Source: Nocardia niwae NBRC 108934 = DSM 45340 (GTDB lineage: Bacteria; Actinomycetota; Actinomycetes; Mycobacteriales; Mycobacteriaceae). From it: 64,000 nucleotides of DNA. Both the position numbers and the translations under genes were made by a program. Of the stretch, positions 36,113 through 46,412 are shown one piece after another. Below the pieces are notes generated by a model, which was not told the DNA's origin, did not search any database, and saw only the letters and a list, made by a program, of their open reading frames with translations. The DNA lies in contig NZ_BDCK01000024.1 in assembly GCF_001613465.1 (NCBI RefSeq), positions 62,001 to 126,000 on the forward strand, read 5' to 3'. Each line of letters opens with the position of its first letter. Position 1 is the stretch's first letter.

Positions 36113-36135
36113 TCCTTCGCGAGCTCTCGCCGAGC

Positions 36136-36438
36136 TCAGGCAGCGCAGTCCATGCAGATCATCTGGCCGCCCTTCTCACTGGCCAGCCTGCTCCGGTGAT
36201 GGACCAGGAAACAGCTGGAGCAGGTGAACTCGTCGGCCTGCTTCGGGATCACCCGAACCGTCAGCACTTCCTCGGACAGATCGGCGCCGGGAAGCTCGAA
36301 CGACTCCGCGGTATCGGATTCGTCGATATCCACGACGGCGGACTGTGCCTCGTTACGACGAGCCTTCAGCTCCTCCAGCGAATCCTCCGACACATCGTCG
36401 GATTCGGTGCGCCTCGGTGCGTCATAGTCGGTTGCCAT
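36136..36438 (-). CDS. DUF4193 family protein with zinc-ribbon-like end
   Basis: A 100-residue protein, match of Rv2699c. The first 60 residues are acidic; the C-terminus holds two CxxC pairs, CSSC and CMDC, spaced like a zinc ribbon. ATG 36438 has a GGGGAAGA ribosome site. It is strongly conserved among actinobacteria and converges with the DUF3093 gene. The zinc ribbon suggests contact with nucleic acid or RNA polymerase, but that is inference. Confidence 0.88.
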   Translation of the reverse strand: MATDYDAPRRTESDDVSEDSLEELKARRNEAQSAVVDIDESDTAESFELPGADLSEEVLTVRVIPKQADEFTCSSCFLVHHRSRLASEKGGQMICMDCAA

Positions 36439-36814
36439 GTCGTCTTCCCCTCGTCCTAACTCCGTATATCCCGGACCGGTCCGCTCACACCCGATTCCTG
36501 CCGGAACCGCCGCGACCGGTACCGCCCCGCCGGTGGTGCACGTCACACGTACACCGGTCGCCTATCAGGGCGGATCAGGCCGATCCACTCCCGATAGCGC
36601 TGGGTAAACGCAGGACATGCCCTTCTTGTTCCCGCGACCGACCACTGATTTCCGCACCGGTGATTCGATCTGGGCCGCCAGACAATAGCGGACCCCGGAG
36701 CAAAAGTCGCAATCAAAACCCACGTGAGTCGAAAATGAGGGCCAATCGACACCCTTCAGGGAACGCACCGAGACCTTGCGCCACGCCCCCGCCACATTTT
36801 CGTAGAGTGTGCTG
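36439..36814. promoter_or_regulatory. Divergent promoter region of the DUF4193 and cei genes
   Basis: These 376 bases carry no convincing gene. A TAGAGT sequence at 36803-36808 has the TANNNT form of an actinobacterial -10 box. Transcription would then begin about 7 bases later, at the GTG of 36815, making the cei message leaderless. No good -35 is seen at the right distance. Confidence 0.4.
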
Positions 36815-37492
36815 GTGGTTTCACTGATCACCGAAGGCGCCGCGACGGATTCGCAAGGTCGGCCGTACGTGCGCCGCCGCCCCCAGCCCTGGCTCATCAT
36901 GCTCGGCGTTCTCGCTCTGATCTGCGGGATCGTCTGGATAAAAGCCCTCACGACGCACGACACCGACCACACCGCGATGGCGTGCAACTCACCGAGCCCG
37001 GCCTCGGATCCCGGTGCGCCGCAACCTGCTCCGCTCGGCCAGCGCGTCGGCGCGGGCCGGTTGCAGGATGTGGAACCCGCCGCGCTGGCGGCGAGCAAGG
37101 TGCGCGTGCTGAACGCGAACAATCAGCGCGGCCAAGCCGCGCATGTCGCCGCCCAGCTCGGCGACCTCGGCTTCGCGAGCGCACCCGGAACGCAATACGG
37201 CAACGATTCGATATACGTCAACGGCGACCTGGAATGCACCGGGCAGATCCGCTTCGGCGTCAACGGCCGTCCGGCCGCCGCCGCGGTGCAACTGGTCGCG
37301 CCGTGCGCCGAGCTGATCGAGGATCAGCGCGGCGACGACACGGTCGATCTGGTGCTCGGCTCGCTGTTCCGGGACATCCGGCCCAGCAACGACGCAGAGG
37401 AAGTGCTGCGTTCGCTCAAGAACCCGGCGCCGGGCAACTCCACCTCCATCGATATCAAGTTGCTCGACGCCGCGCGCCAGGCCCGCTGCTGA
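36815..37492 (+). CDS. cei: LytR C-terminal-domain envelope protein Cei
   Basis: A 225-residue protein with one membrane helix at about residues 27-46 (WLIMLGVLALICGIVWI) and an extracytoplasmic LytR_C domain (VRVLNANNQRGQAAHVAAQL onward). Two or more Cys outside the membrane may pair. In M. tuberculosis the match, Rv2700/Cei, supports cell-envelope integrity. GTG 36815 fits a -10 box 7 bases upstream; GTG 36809 is also in frame. It abuts the convergent suhB gene with no gap. Confidence 0.85.
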   Translation: MVSLITEGAATDSQGRPYVRRRPQPWLIMLGVLALICGIVWIKALTTHDTDHTAMACNSPSPASDPGAPQPAPLGQRVGAGRLQDVEPAALAASKVRVLNANNQRGQAAHVAAQLGDLGFASAPGTQYGNDSIYVNGDLECTGQIRFGVNGRPAAAAVQLVAPCAELIEDQRGDDTVDLVLGSLFRDIRPSNDAEEVLRSLKNPAPGNSTSIDIKLLDAARQARC

Positions 37493-38437
37493 TCAGCGGT
37501 CCGGAATCGGCTCGGTAGCACCCACCCGGGCCAGCAGCTCGCCCAGTTCATCGGCGATGCCGGGCGCGGCGGCGACCACCAGGTCGCCGTCGGCGCCCGG
37601 CGCCGTCGCGGGCGGAAGCGTCAGCCGCGCGCCCGCCTCCGCGGCGATCAGCGCGCCCGCGCCCCAGTCCCAGGCGTTCAATCCGTGCTCGTAGTAGGCG
37701 TCCACCCGGCCCGCCGCGACATGGCACAGATCCAGTGCGGCCGCGCCCAACCGGCGGATGTCGCGCACGTGCGGGAGCACCTGCGCGACCAATTCCGCCT
37801 GCTTGCTCCTGCGGTGCCTGCCGTAGCCGAATCCGGTGACCACCAGCGACATCGCCACCGATTCGACGGGCGTGCAGCGCAGGTGCTCCACTGCGCCGTC
37901 GGCGTCGACGCGCAGCGCGCCGAGCCCGAGCCCGGCGCTGTAGGTCGCCGCCCGGGCGACGTCCACCACGGCGCCCGCGACCGGCCGCCCGCCGCGCAGT
38001 GCGGCGACCGAGACGGCGTACCCGGGAATGCCGTAGAGGAAGTTGACGGTGCCGTCGATCGGATCCACCACCCAGTGGACGGTGTCCGCGCTCGCGTCAT
38101 CGATGCTGCCGCCGCCCTCCTCGCCGAGGATCGGGTCGCCGGGGCGTTGCTCGGCGAGCAGTTTTCGGATCAGGTCTTCGGTCTCGGTGTCCACGATGGT
38201 CACCGGGTCGGTCTCGTGGCCCTTGGACTGCACCGCGCCTTCGGCGTGCGCGCCCGCGGGCCCGAACACCTCGGGACGGCGGGCACGGACATGGGCGGCG
38301 GCGGTCTCGGCGATGTCGACCGCGATCCGGCGCAGGTCGGCCTCGTCGCCGCGCGCGACGATCGAGACGAAGGAGTCGGGGGTGTAGTCGGACACTGGCG
38401 ATGAGATTTCCGGCACGCCCTTTATCGCATCACACAT
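37493..38437 (-). CDS. suhB: Inositol monophosphatase family protein SuhB
   Basis: A 314-residue Mg-dependent phosphatase that releases inositol (or a related sugar alcohol) from its monophosphate, which feeds phosphatidylinositol and mycothiol. Metal and catalytic motifs are GEEGG, WVVDPIDGTVNF and the C-terminal NAWDWGAG. The N-terminal 30 residues are not conserved, so the start is uncertain: ATG 38437, or GTG 38395 (VSDYTPDS). Match of Rv2701c, convergent with cei and divergent from ppgK. Confidence 0.9.
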   Translation of the reverse strand: MCDAIKGVPEISSPVSDYTPDSFVSIVARGDEADLRRIAVDIAETAAAHVRARRPEVFGPAGAHAEGAVQSKGHETDPVTIVDTETEDLIRKLLAEQRPGDPILGEEGGGSIDDASADTVHWVVDPIDGTVNFLYGIPGYAVSVAALRGGRPVAGAVVDVARAATYSAGLGLGALRVDADGAVEHLRCTPVESVAMSLVVTGFGYGRHRRSKQAELVAQVLPHVRDIRRLGAAALDLCHVAAGRVDAYYEHGLNAWDWGAGALIAAEAGARLTLPPATAPGADGDLVVAAAPGIADELGELLARVGATEPIPDR

Positions 38438-38593
38438 CCTCGCCGAACGCCCAGCCTCGTGGTCCCATTACTCTTGTCGTGCACGACACAGCGCCGTCGT
38501 CGGGCATCCCGTTCGCAACGCCCGCCGTGGCGTCCCGGGCCCCGTGCAGCGTTGTCATCACACCGGCCAGCACAGGGAGACGAGGGGTTAGTC

Positions 38594-39352
38594 ATGTCCG
38601 CTCGGGGGCACGCATTCGGTATCGACATCGGCGGTAGCGGCGTCAAAGGCGCCACGGTCGATCTGGCCACCGGCGAGTTGGTCCACGATCGGATCAAGAT
38701 CGCGACACCGCACCCCGCGACACCGTTCGCCGTGGCCGAGGCGGTGGCCGAGCTGGTGGACAAAGCCAAGTGGACGGGGCCGGTCGGACTCACCTTGCCC
38801 GCGGTGGTGATCGGCGGCGTGGCCCGCACCGCGGCGAACATCGACAAGTCCTGGATCGGCACCGACGCGCGGGCGCTGTTCTCCGCCGCGCTCGGCGGCC
38901 GCCCGGTCACCGTGCTCAACGACGCGGACGCCGCGGGCATGGCCGAGGACCACTATGGCGCGGCACGGAATTTCGCGGGGCTGGTGATGCTGCTGACCTT
39001 CGGCACCGGCATCGGCTCCGCGCTGCTCTATCACGGCACGCTGGTGCCCAACACCGAACTCGGCCACCTGGAGATCCAGGGCATGGAGAGCGAGCACCGA
39101 GCGGCGGCCTCGATCAAGGAACGCGACGGCCTGAGCTACGAGCAGTGGGCCGCGCAGGTCAGCCTGGTCCTGACCACGCTGGAGAACCTGTTCTTCCCGG
39201 TCGTCTTCGTCGCGGGCGGCGGCATCAGCAGGGACTCCGAGAAGTGGATCCCCCTGCTCACCAACCGGACACCGGTCATCCCGGCCCGGCTGCGGAACAC
39301 CGCGGGCATCGTCGGCGCCGCGATGGCGATCACGGGCGGTATCGCACCCTGA
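38594..39352 (+). CDS. ppgK: Polyphosphate glucokinase
   Basis: A 252-residue ROK-family kinase that phosphorylates glucose with polyphosphate or ATP. The phosphate-binding DIGGSGVKG is at about residues 10-18, catalytic Asp in LNDADAAG, GTGIGSALL follows, and ELGHLEI holds the usual glucose-binding His. The zinc-type Cys cluster of other ROK proteins is absent, as is normal for PpgK. ATG 38594 has GAGGGG upstream. Match of Rv2702, 193 bases before sigA. Confidence 0.93.
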   Translation: MSARGHAFGIDIGGSGVKGATVDLATGELVHDRIKIATPHPATPFAVAEAVAELVDKAKWTGPVGLTLPAVVIGGVARTAANIDKSWIGTDARALFSAALGGRPVTVLNDADAAGMAEDHYGAARNFAGLVMLLTFGTGIGSALLYHGTLVPNTELGHLEIQGMESEHRAAASIKERDGLSYEQWAAQVSLVLTTLENLFFPVVFVAGGGISRDSEKWIPLLTNRTPVIPARLRNTAGIVGAAMAITGGIAP

Positions 39353-39416
39353 GGCGCGCGGGTACGGCGAGGATGCCGTTCGGGGCATCGTGCCATAGGT
39401 ACCCTGGTTAGATCGT

Positions 39417-39422
39417 TACAAT
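39417..39422 (+). promoter_or_regulatory. Likely -10 box of the sigA promoter
   Basis: TACAAT is a near-perfect -10 hexamer 124 bases before the sigA GTG. No TTGACA-like -35 is found 16-19 bases upstream, as is frequent in actinobacterial housekeeping promoters. It leaves a 5' leader of about 115 bases. Confidence 0.4.
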
Positions 39423-39545
39423 GGAACGTGCCCGGCTGAGCCGGAGAAACCCCGACCGGCCCTCCGCCGGTGAAACCCGACAGATCGCTCCGCCGGAACA
39501 CCACTCTGGCGTGACGCCGCACGAGACCGTCACGAAAGGGCGTAC

Positions 39546-40925
<1,380 letters not shown>

Positions 40926-40937
40926 GCCGCCGCGCCT

Positions 40938-40991
40938 CGACGCCCGCATTCACCGCTCGAATCTTTCATCGGTCGGCGAATGCGGGCGTCG
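40938..40991 (+). terminator. Terminator hairpin after sigA
   Basis: A perfect 14-bp inverted repeat, CGACGCCCGCATTC (40938-40951) and GAATGCGGGCGTCG (40978-40991), with a 26-base loop, starts 13 bases after the sigA stop. CGCTTT follows the right arm. It should end sigA transcription. Confidence 0.7.
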
Positions 40992-41117
40992 CGCTTTCCG
41001 GGGGCTGTCCCGCTCGGTCTGATGGCGTCGACCGAATTCCGGCCGGACCCTGGTCAGCTGGGCGGCTCCCCCGGGGTGGGCCGGGCGGGCGCGCACCCGG
41101 CACGGCAGACTTGCGGG

Positions 41118-41876
41118 GTGGTTGCCTCGACCTCGACTCCGCACGCGCCGCGCTCCCCGTGGACGCGGACCGTGGATCTGCGCGCCGAGCTGCGTGACGT
41201 GTCGGCCTGGCTGCGCCGTCCCGGATCGCCGCGGCGGATACTGCCGGCCATCCGGGCGCATCTGGGGGCCGCGCCCGCCAGTACCGCCTACGCGTTCACG
41301 CTGTTCGTCACGTGGTGGACCTTGCGTGGGGTCGGGGACTCGGTGGAGCGCAGGCTGATCTTCTCGGCGTCTACCAACCTGTACAACATGCGGCACAACC
41401 CGGTTCAGGTGCTGGTCGCCTCCGCCTTCTGGACCGAAGGCGGGTTTCCCTGGACGACTATCGCCGGTTTCCTGGTCGTCATGGCCTACGCCGAGCGCTG
41501 GCTGGGCACCGCGCGCTGGATTCTGCTGTTCGCGACCGGGCACATCGGGGCGACGCTGCTCACCGTCACCGGCATCGCCCATGCCATCGACCGCGGCGTC
41601 ATTCCCCTGCGGGTGGCCGTCGCCGCGGATGTCGGTACCAGTTACGGGTTCTCCGCCGTGCTGGCGGCGCTGGCGTTCCGGTTCCGGGGCAAGGTGCGGC
41701 TGGGTTGGGCGGGGGCGATCCTCGTAGCGTTGGGCGCGGCGCTGTGGATCGAACCGACGTTCACCGACTACGGCCATCTGTGCGCCGCCTTGATCGGGCT
41801 GGCGGTCGGTGCGACCGCGAGCCTGTTCTGGCACCGGCTGGAACGAATCACCGCGCGCAAGACCGCGCGGGACTGA
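41118..41876 (+). CDS. Rhomboid-like membrane protein
   Basis: A 252-residue polytopic protein with about six hydrophobic segments. Rhomboid-like features are DVGTSYGFSA (G-x-S-x-G, Ser175) and DYGHLCAALIG (His220), which would form a Ser-His intramembrane pair. The fold resembles the 'rhomboid-like' family, not all of whose members are proven proteases. The start is uncertain; GTG 41118 gives an N-terminus before the conserved DLRAELRDVSAWLRRP, while ATG 41022 adds 32 residues. It abuts the convergent K+ antiporter gene. Confidence 0.65.
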   Translation: MVASTSTPHAPRSPWTRTVDLRAELRDVSAWLRRPGSPRRILPAIRAHLGAAPASTAYAFTLFVTWWTLRGVGDSVERRLIFSASTNLYNMRHNPVQVLVASAFWTEGGFPWTTIAGFLVVMAYAERWLGTARWILLFATGHIGATLLTVTGIAHAIDRGVIPLRVAVAADVGTSYGFSAVLAALAFRFRGKVRLGWAGAILVALGAALWIEPTFTDYGHLCAALIGLAVGATASLFWHRLERITARKTARD

Positions 41877-43061
41877 TCAGGAGACCTGCGGCTCGGGGCG
41901 GCCGCGGCTCTGCAGGACCCCGGCCATCGGCTCGACCACACGCGCCGCGATCGGACCCAGCACCGCCATCAGCAGGACGTAGGTCGAGGCGAGCGCGGTG
42001 AGCTGTCCGTCCATCGCACCCGCGCTCACCGCCAAGCCCGCGATGACGATGGAGAATTCGCCGCGCGCGACCAGGGCGGCGCCCGCGCGGGCCCGGCCCA
42101 GGTGCCGGATGCCCTCCCGCGCGGCGGCCCACCACCCGGTCGCCACCTTGGTCACCACGGTGATCACCGCCAGCAGGATCGCCCAGCCGAGCACCGGCGG
42201 TATCGCTCGCAAATCGGTGTTCAGGCCGAAGGCCACGAAGAAGATGGCCGCGAACAGGTCGCGCAGCGGCTCGAGCAATTTGGCCGCCGCGTGCGCGGTC
42301 GAACCGGAGATCGCGATGCCGAGCAGGAACGCGCCGACCGCCGCCGACACGCTCAGCGCCGAGGACGCGCCCGCCACCAACAGCGCCGCGCCGAGCAGTG
42401 TGAGCAGGAAGACCTCGCGATCGGCGCTGTCCACGATCGCCGACACGTACCGTCCGTAGCGCAGCGCCACCACGAGGACGAGCGTGATGGTGAGCAGTGC
42501 CACCGCCAGGGCGCGCAGCCCGCTGACCCAGCTCAGCCCGGCGAGCACCGTGGTGAGGATCGGCAGGTAGACCGCCATCGCCAGATCCTCGAACACCAGA
42601 ATGGACAGGATCACCGGCGTCTCCCGGTTGCCCAGGCGCCCGAGATCGTCGAGGACTTTCGCCACGATGCCCGAGGACGAGATGTAGGTGACGCCCGCCA
42701 TCGTGATGGCGCCGGGCAGGCCCCAGCCCAGCATCAGCGCCACCACCGCGCCCGGCGACGCGTTGACCACGATGTCCAGCACACCCGCGGGCCAGGACCG
42801 ACGCAGCCCGGTGACCAGCTCCGCCGCCGTGTACTCCAGGCCGAGCAGCAAGAGCAGCAGTACCACGCCGATCTCACCGGCCACATGGCCGAAATCGTGG
42901 GCCGCCCGCAGTTCGATGAGACCGCCCTGGCCGAAGGCGACACCGCCGAGGAGATACAGCGGGATGGGCGACATCCCGACACGGCCCGCGACACGACCCA
43001 GCATGCCGAGAACGAAAAGAACCGCTCCGAGCTCGATCAGGGCGAGCGCGGTGTCCGTCAC
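41877..43061 (-). CDS. khtU: CPA2-family cation/proton antiporter (KhtU-like)
   Basis: A 394-residue Kef/KhtU-type antiporter with about 12 helices. Signature stretches are IPLYLLGGVAFG, YISSSGIVAKVLDDLGRL, ILVFEDLAMAVYLP (ion-site Asp) and VARGEFSIVIAGLA. It should exchange K+ (or NH4+) for protons. GTG 43061 is a single base after the khtT stop, so the pair is one operon with tight coupling. It has no C-terminal TrkA domain; the separate KhtT protein supplies it. Confidence 0.88.
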   Translation of the reverse strand: MTDTALALIELGAVLFVLGMLGRVAGRVGMSPIPLYLLGGVAFGQGGLIELRAAHDFGHVAGEIGVVLLLLLLGLEYTAAELVTGLRRSWPAGVLDIVVNASPGAVVALMLGWGLPGAITMAGVTYISSSGIVAKVLDDLGRLGNRETPVILSILVFEDLAMAVYLPILTTVLAGLSWVSGLRALAVALLTITLVLVVALRYGRYVSAIVDSADREVFLLTLLGAALLVAGASSALSVSAAVGAFLLGIAISGSTAHAAAKLLEPLRDLFAAIFFVAFGLNTDLRAIPPVLGWAILLAVITVVTKVATGWWAAAREGIRHLGRARAGAALVARGEFSIVIAGLAVSAGAMDGQLTALASTYVLLMAVLGPIAARVVEPMAGVLQSRGRPEPQVS

Positions 43062-43062
43062 G

Positions 43063-43545
43063 TCAGCCGTGCGTCAAGATCTTCGCGGCGGCATCCAAGC
43101 CTTCCGGAGTGCCGACGACCACGAGCAGGTCGCCCGCGGTGAAGGTGAAATCGGGGCCGGGCGAGGGATGCAACTGCCCGGCCCGCATGACCGCCACGAT
43201 GGACACCTTCGTGCGGGTGCGCATCTCGGTTTCGCCCAGGGTGCGGCCGTCATAAGGGGAGTCGTCCCCGATCGGCAGCTGGCGCGTGGTGATCCCGGGC
43301 AGGTCGCGATGGTCGTCGTTGAGTTTGGCGACCAGCTGCGGCGCACCGAGCAGATTGGCCAGGACCGCCGCCTCGTCGGTGGTCAGCGGGATCTGCGCGG
43401 CACAGGCGTCGGGATCGTCGAGCTTGGAGACGATCAGGTCGATATCACCGTCACGGTGGGCGACCACGCCGATTCGGCGACCGGAACGCACCTCGAAGTC
43501 CTTGCGGACCCCGATGCCGGGTAGTGCGGTGACGTCGACGTTCAC
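43063..43545 (-). CDS. khtT: KhtT-like regulatory subunit (TrkA-C domain)
   Basis: A 160-residue partner of the antiporter. The N-terminal half matches the KhtT dimer domain (VDVTALPGIGVRKDFEV), and residues 85-158 are a TrkA-C/RCK-C domain (LPGITTRQLPIG, then GDLLVVVGTPEGLDAAAKIL), where cyclic di-AMP binds in Bacillus relatives. GTG 43545 follows GGAGGGC almost directly. First gene of the khtTU operon; c-di-AMP control is by homology only. Confidence 0.85.
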   Translation of the reverse strand: MNVDVTALPGIGVRKDFEVRSGRRIGVVAHRDGDIDLIVSKLDDPDACAAQIPLTTDEAAVLANLLGAPQLVAKLNDDHRDLPGITTRQLPIGDDSPYDGRTLGETEMRTRTKVSIVAVMRAGQLHPSPGPDFTFTAGDLLVVVGTPEGLDAAAKILTHG

Positions 43546-43638
43546 GCCCTCCAGATTAGCCGGATCACCGCGTCCGCGAACGGATCGGTCATCACTTCGG
43601 CCGATGGCGCGTCGCGGGAGCTGTGCTGTGATGGAGGC

Positions 43639-44832
43639 GTGCGGCGGTGGTCGGATTTGCCGGAGCGGACGCGGGACGCGCTGGGCGCGGTGATCGCGTT
43701 CACCGGCGGCGCGGCGCTCTACCTCACCGGCTTGTCGCCGATGACCGACCGTGGCGAGCAGGTGTCGTTGTGGGTGCGGTTCGGCGTGCTGGCCGTATTG
43801 TGCCTGGCTACGTTCGCCCGGCGCCGCACGCCGGTCGCGGCGATGCTGGGCGGGCTCTTCCCTTTGGCGGTGGATATCCGGCTCGGCGCCACCGTGTCGG
43901 TGTGGATCATCTACGCCGACCTGATCTACGCCGCCGTGCTGTACTCGGGACGCCGGAAATCGCGGATCACGGCCGTGGCCTGGTCGGCGCTCTCGGGCGT
44001 CGTCGTGGTGCTGACATCGGCGCTGACCGGCGATCCGCGTGCGGTGGCAGTGGCCCTGGTGGGGGTGTTCAGTTTCGTCGCGACGCCGATCTGGTGGGCG
44101 AATTCGGTGCGCACCCACAAGGAGGTGGCGCACGTCGAGCGCGCCCGCGCCCAGGCGATGACCCTGGTCGCCGAACTCGACCGGCGCGCGGCCATCGCCG
44201 ACGAGCGCACCACGATGGCGCGCGATCTGCACGACATGATCGCCGGGCATCTGTCGGCCATCGCGCTGCACTCGGAGGCGGCGCTCGGGGTGCTGGACCG
44301 GAGCGCGTCCGACCCTGCGGTGGCCGGGATCATGCGATCCATCCGCGCCAACAGCGTCAGCGCCCTGGAGGAGATGCGCACCATGATCGGATTGCTGCAC
44401 AGCGACGACGCCGCGGCGGAGGTCGCCGCGCCCCGTACGCTCGCGCAGTTGCCGATCCTGGTGGAGGCCGCACGCGCGGCGGGGATTTCGGTGCGGGTGC
44501 GCGACGCGCTGGACGGCGCCGCGCTCCCCGGGGCGGTGAACCAAACCGCCTACCGCATCGTGCAGGAGGCTTTGACCAACGCCATGAAACACGCTCCGGG
44601 ACAGGAGGTCTGCATCGACGTGCGCACCGAGGAGGGAATGCTCACCATATCCGTCCGCAACCGGACCGGGCCGGCACGGCCGCCCGGCGCGGCGGATGGG
44701 GCCGGACGCCGCGGTCTGGCGAATATGCGCGAGCGGGCCGCGGCACTCGGCGGAAGCCTGCGCGCCGGAACGGATTCCGGCCGGTGGGAGGTCCTGGCCA
44801 GCCTGCCGCTCGGAACCACGGGTGCCGCATGA
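43639..44832 (+). CDS. Sensor histidine kinase (NarL/HisKA_3 type)
   Basis: A 397-residue membrane kinase. Four to five helices fill residues 15-155; the dimerisation helix carries phospho-acceptor His198 in [14 protein letters not shown]; the ATPase domain has [21 protein letters not shown] (N box) and [17 protein letters not shown] (G box). The membrane part lacks a large outside loop, so it may sense the membrane or an intramembrane signal. Its TGA overlaps the ATG of the regulator gene, so they form a cognate pair. Stimulus unknown. Confidence 0.9.
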   Translation: MRRWSDLPERTRDALGAVIAFTGGAALYLTGLSPMTDRGEQVSLWVRFGVLAVLCLATFARRRTPVAAMLGGLFPLAVDIRLGATVSVWIIYADLIYAAVLYSGRRKSRITAVAWSALSGVVVVLTSALTGDPRAVAVALVGVFSFVATPIWWANSVRTHKEVAHVERARAQAMTLVAELDRRAAIADERTTMARDLHDMIAGHLSAIALHSEAALGVLDRSASDPAVAGIMRSIRANSVSALEEMRTMIGLLHSDDAAAEVAAPRTLAQLPILVEAARAAGISVRVRDALDGAALPGAVNQTAYRIVQEALTNAMKHAPGQEVCIDVRTEEGMLTISVRNRTGPARPPGAADGAGRRGLANMRERAAALGGSLRAGTDSGRWEVLASLPLGTTGAA

Positions 44833-45476
44833 CGATTCGGGTGGTGATCGCGGATGACCACGCCGCCATCCGCGCGGGCCTGCGGATGATCCTGGACGCC
44901 GAGGAGGACCTCGAGGTGGTCGGCGAGGCAGCCGACGGCGATGTCGCGGTGGCGCAGGCCAAAGCGCTGCGGCCGCAGGTGGTGCTGATGGACGTGCGGA
45001 TGCCCGGGGTGGACGGCATCACCGCCACCGAGCGGATCATCGCGGACGGCCTGGCCGCGGTGCTGATCTTGACCACCTTCGACTTGGACGAGTACGTCTT
45101 TCGCACGCTGCGGGCGGGCGCTTCTGGATTCGTGCTGAAATCGACGTCGGGGCGGGCGCTGGTCGAGGCGGTGCGCGCGGTGGCGGCGGGCGACGGCGTG
45201 CTGGCTCCGGAAGTGACGCGAGCGGTGATCTCGGCGTTCGCCTCGTCGAATGGAGCCGGCGCGCAACCGGCTCCCGCGGGACTCCACGAACTCACCGAAC
45301 GGGAACGGGAAGTGCTCGACTGTCTCGGCGACGGTCTGTCCAACGCGCAGATCGCCGGCCGGCTGTTCATCGGCGAGACGACCGTCAAGACCCACGTCTC
45401 GCGGGTGCTGACGAAACTCGGTGTGCGGTCGCGGGTTCAGGCCGCCATCGTGGCGCGCGAGATCCGCGACCGGTAG
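44829..45476 (+). CDS. Response regulator, NarL/LuxR type
   Basis: A 215-residue regulator. Receiver domain 1-120 has acidic pair Asp9/Asp10, phospho-acceptor Asp55 in LMDVRMPG, and the switch Lys in VLKSTS. The LuxR-type helix-turn-helix ([19 protein letters not shown] through [14 protein letters not shown]) forms the C-terminus. Translationally coupled to the kinase by an ATGA overlap. Its stop abuts the convergent DUF952 gene. Confidence 0.93.
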   Translation: MTIRVVIADDHAAIRAGLRMILDAEEDLEVVGEAADGDVAVAQAKALRPQVVLMDVRMPGVDGITATERIIADGLAAVLILTTFDLDEYVFRTLRAGASGFVLKSTSGRALVEAVRAVAAGDGVLAPEVTRAVISAFASSNGAGAQPAPAGLHELTEREREVLDCLGDGLSNAQIAGRLFIGETTVKTHVSRVLTKLGVRSRVQAAIVAREIRDR

Positions 45477-45836
45477 TCACGCCGTGCGGGGGGCGAATCC
45501 GCCGTCTTCCTCGGGCAGGTACTGCTCGACACCCGTCACCGCGGTCACCGGCAACGGGCCGTAGAGATGGGGGAAGAGCATCGATTCCGGGTCGGTCGGG
45601 ACGCCCGGTTCCCATTCGATCGGCGACCCCACCCGGAGGGGGTCGATGCGCAGCAGCACCAGATCACGTCGTCCGCGGAACAAACGGTTTGCGGGCAGGT
45701 GCACCTGTTCCGGCGACGAGAGATGGATGAACCCCGCTTCGGCGAGCGAGGGCGTACGGTACTCCCCCGTTTGCCGAGCGGAAAGCCATTCCTCCAAAGT
45801 GCATAGGTGAACAAGCGTGTGAGTGTCATGGGTCAC
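45477..45836 (-). CDS. DUF952 family protein
   Basis: A 119-residue DUF952 protein, recognised from LVHLCTLEEWLSARQTGEY, the FIHLSSPEQV motif, LRIDPLRVGSPIEWEPG, and FPHLYGPLPV. The His residues in the family motifs are well kept and the fold is related to ADP-ribosyltransferase-like proteins in structural surveys, but no activity is known to me. GTG 45836 has GGGAGA upstream. Confidence 0.85.
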   Translation of the reverse strand: MTHDTHTLVHLCTLEEWLSARQTGEYRTPSLAEAGFIHLSSPEQVHLPANRLFRGRRDLVLLRIDPLRVGSPIEWEPGVPTDPESMLFPHLYGPLPVTAVTGVEQYLPEEDGGFAPRTA

Positions 45837-46112
45837 GGGTAATCTCCCGGTAGACAACTGGATCGGCCGATCGAGGGTGTGACACAGTGCACATCGACGA
45901 CACGACCTGCGGCGTTCGCCCGTAGCGAAATCCCTGGTCGTGTTATCGAAAACACACTGCTTCATCCGCGGGAACAAAGTCCCCCGTCCCGAACGTCTGA
46001 CAGAGTAGTCATACCCCTGCTGGGAAGTAGCGGTAGCGAGCTCGTGGTGAGTGACCACGGGCCCCACACCAGGTGAACGGTCGTCGGGACCGGGAGCCAG
46101 GACGGAGGAGTC

Positions 46113-46307
46113 ATGCCAGGAACCCTGACAAGCACCCCACTGACCGCGGTCGATCGTTGCGACCGCTGCGGGGCGGCCGCTCGAGTGCGCGCCGTACTGC
46201 CCGCGGGTGGAGAGTTGCTCTTCTGCCAGCACCACGCGAACGAACACATGGATCGGCTGCGTGAGCTGGACGCCGTGATCGACACGGAGTCCGCTCCCGC
46301 ACTCTGA
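46113..46307 (+). CDS. DUF7455 small zinc-finger-like protein
   Basis: A 64-residue protein common in actinobacteria. Cys-x2-Cys (CDRC) near residue 16 and Cys-x-His-His (CQHH) near 38 look like one zinc site. ATG 46113 follows a strong GGAGGAG ribosome site, and a perfect hairpin lies about 55 bases after the stop. Small, probably abundant; function unknown. Confidence 0.85.
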   Translation: MPGTLTSTPLTAVDRCDRCGAAARVRAVLPAGGELLFCQHHANEHMDRLRELDAVIDTESAPAL

Positions 46308-46362
46308 TCTGCTCCTCGCGTCCTGACACAACAGCATCGGACAACAGAACACCGTTTCCACC

Positions 46363-46394
46363 GGCAGCGGGCGACCCACAGGTCGCCCGCTGCC
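46363..46394. terminator. Bidirectional terminator hairpin
   Basis: A perfect 14-bp stem, GGCAGCGGGCGACC (46363-46376) and GGTCGCCCGCTGCC (46381-46394), with the 4-base loop CACA. It lies between the convergent DUF7455 and TetR genes and could serve both. No T-run follows. Confidence 0.75.
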
Positions 46395-46412
46395 CGCGTG
46401 TCCGGGGGCCGT

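Noticed and set aside
38941-39420. Short inverted repeat gatgcc/ggcatc after ppgK as terminator
   Set aside because: Only a 6-bp stem; too weak to support.
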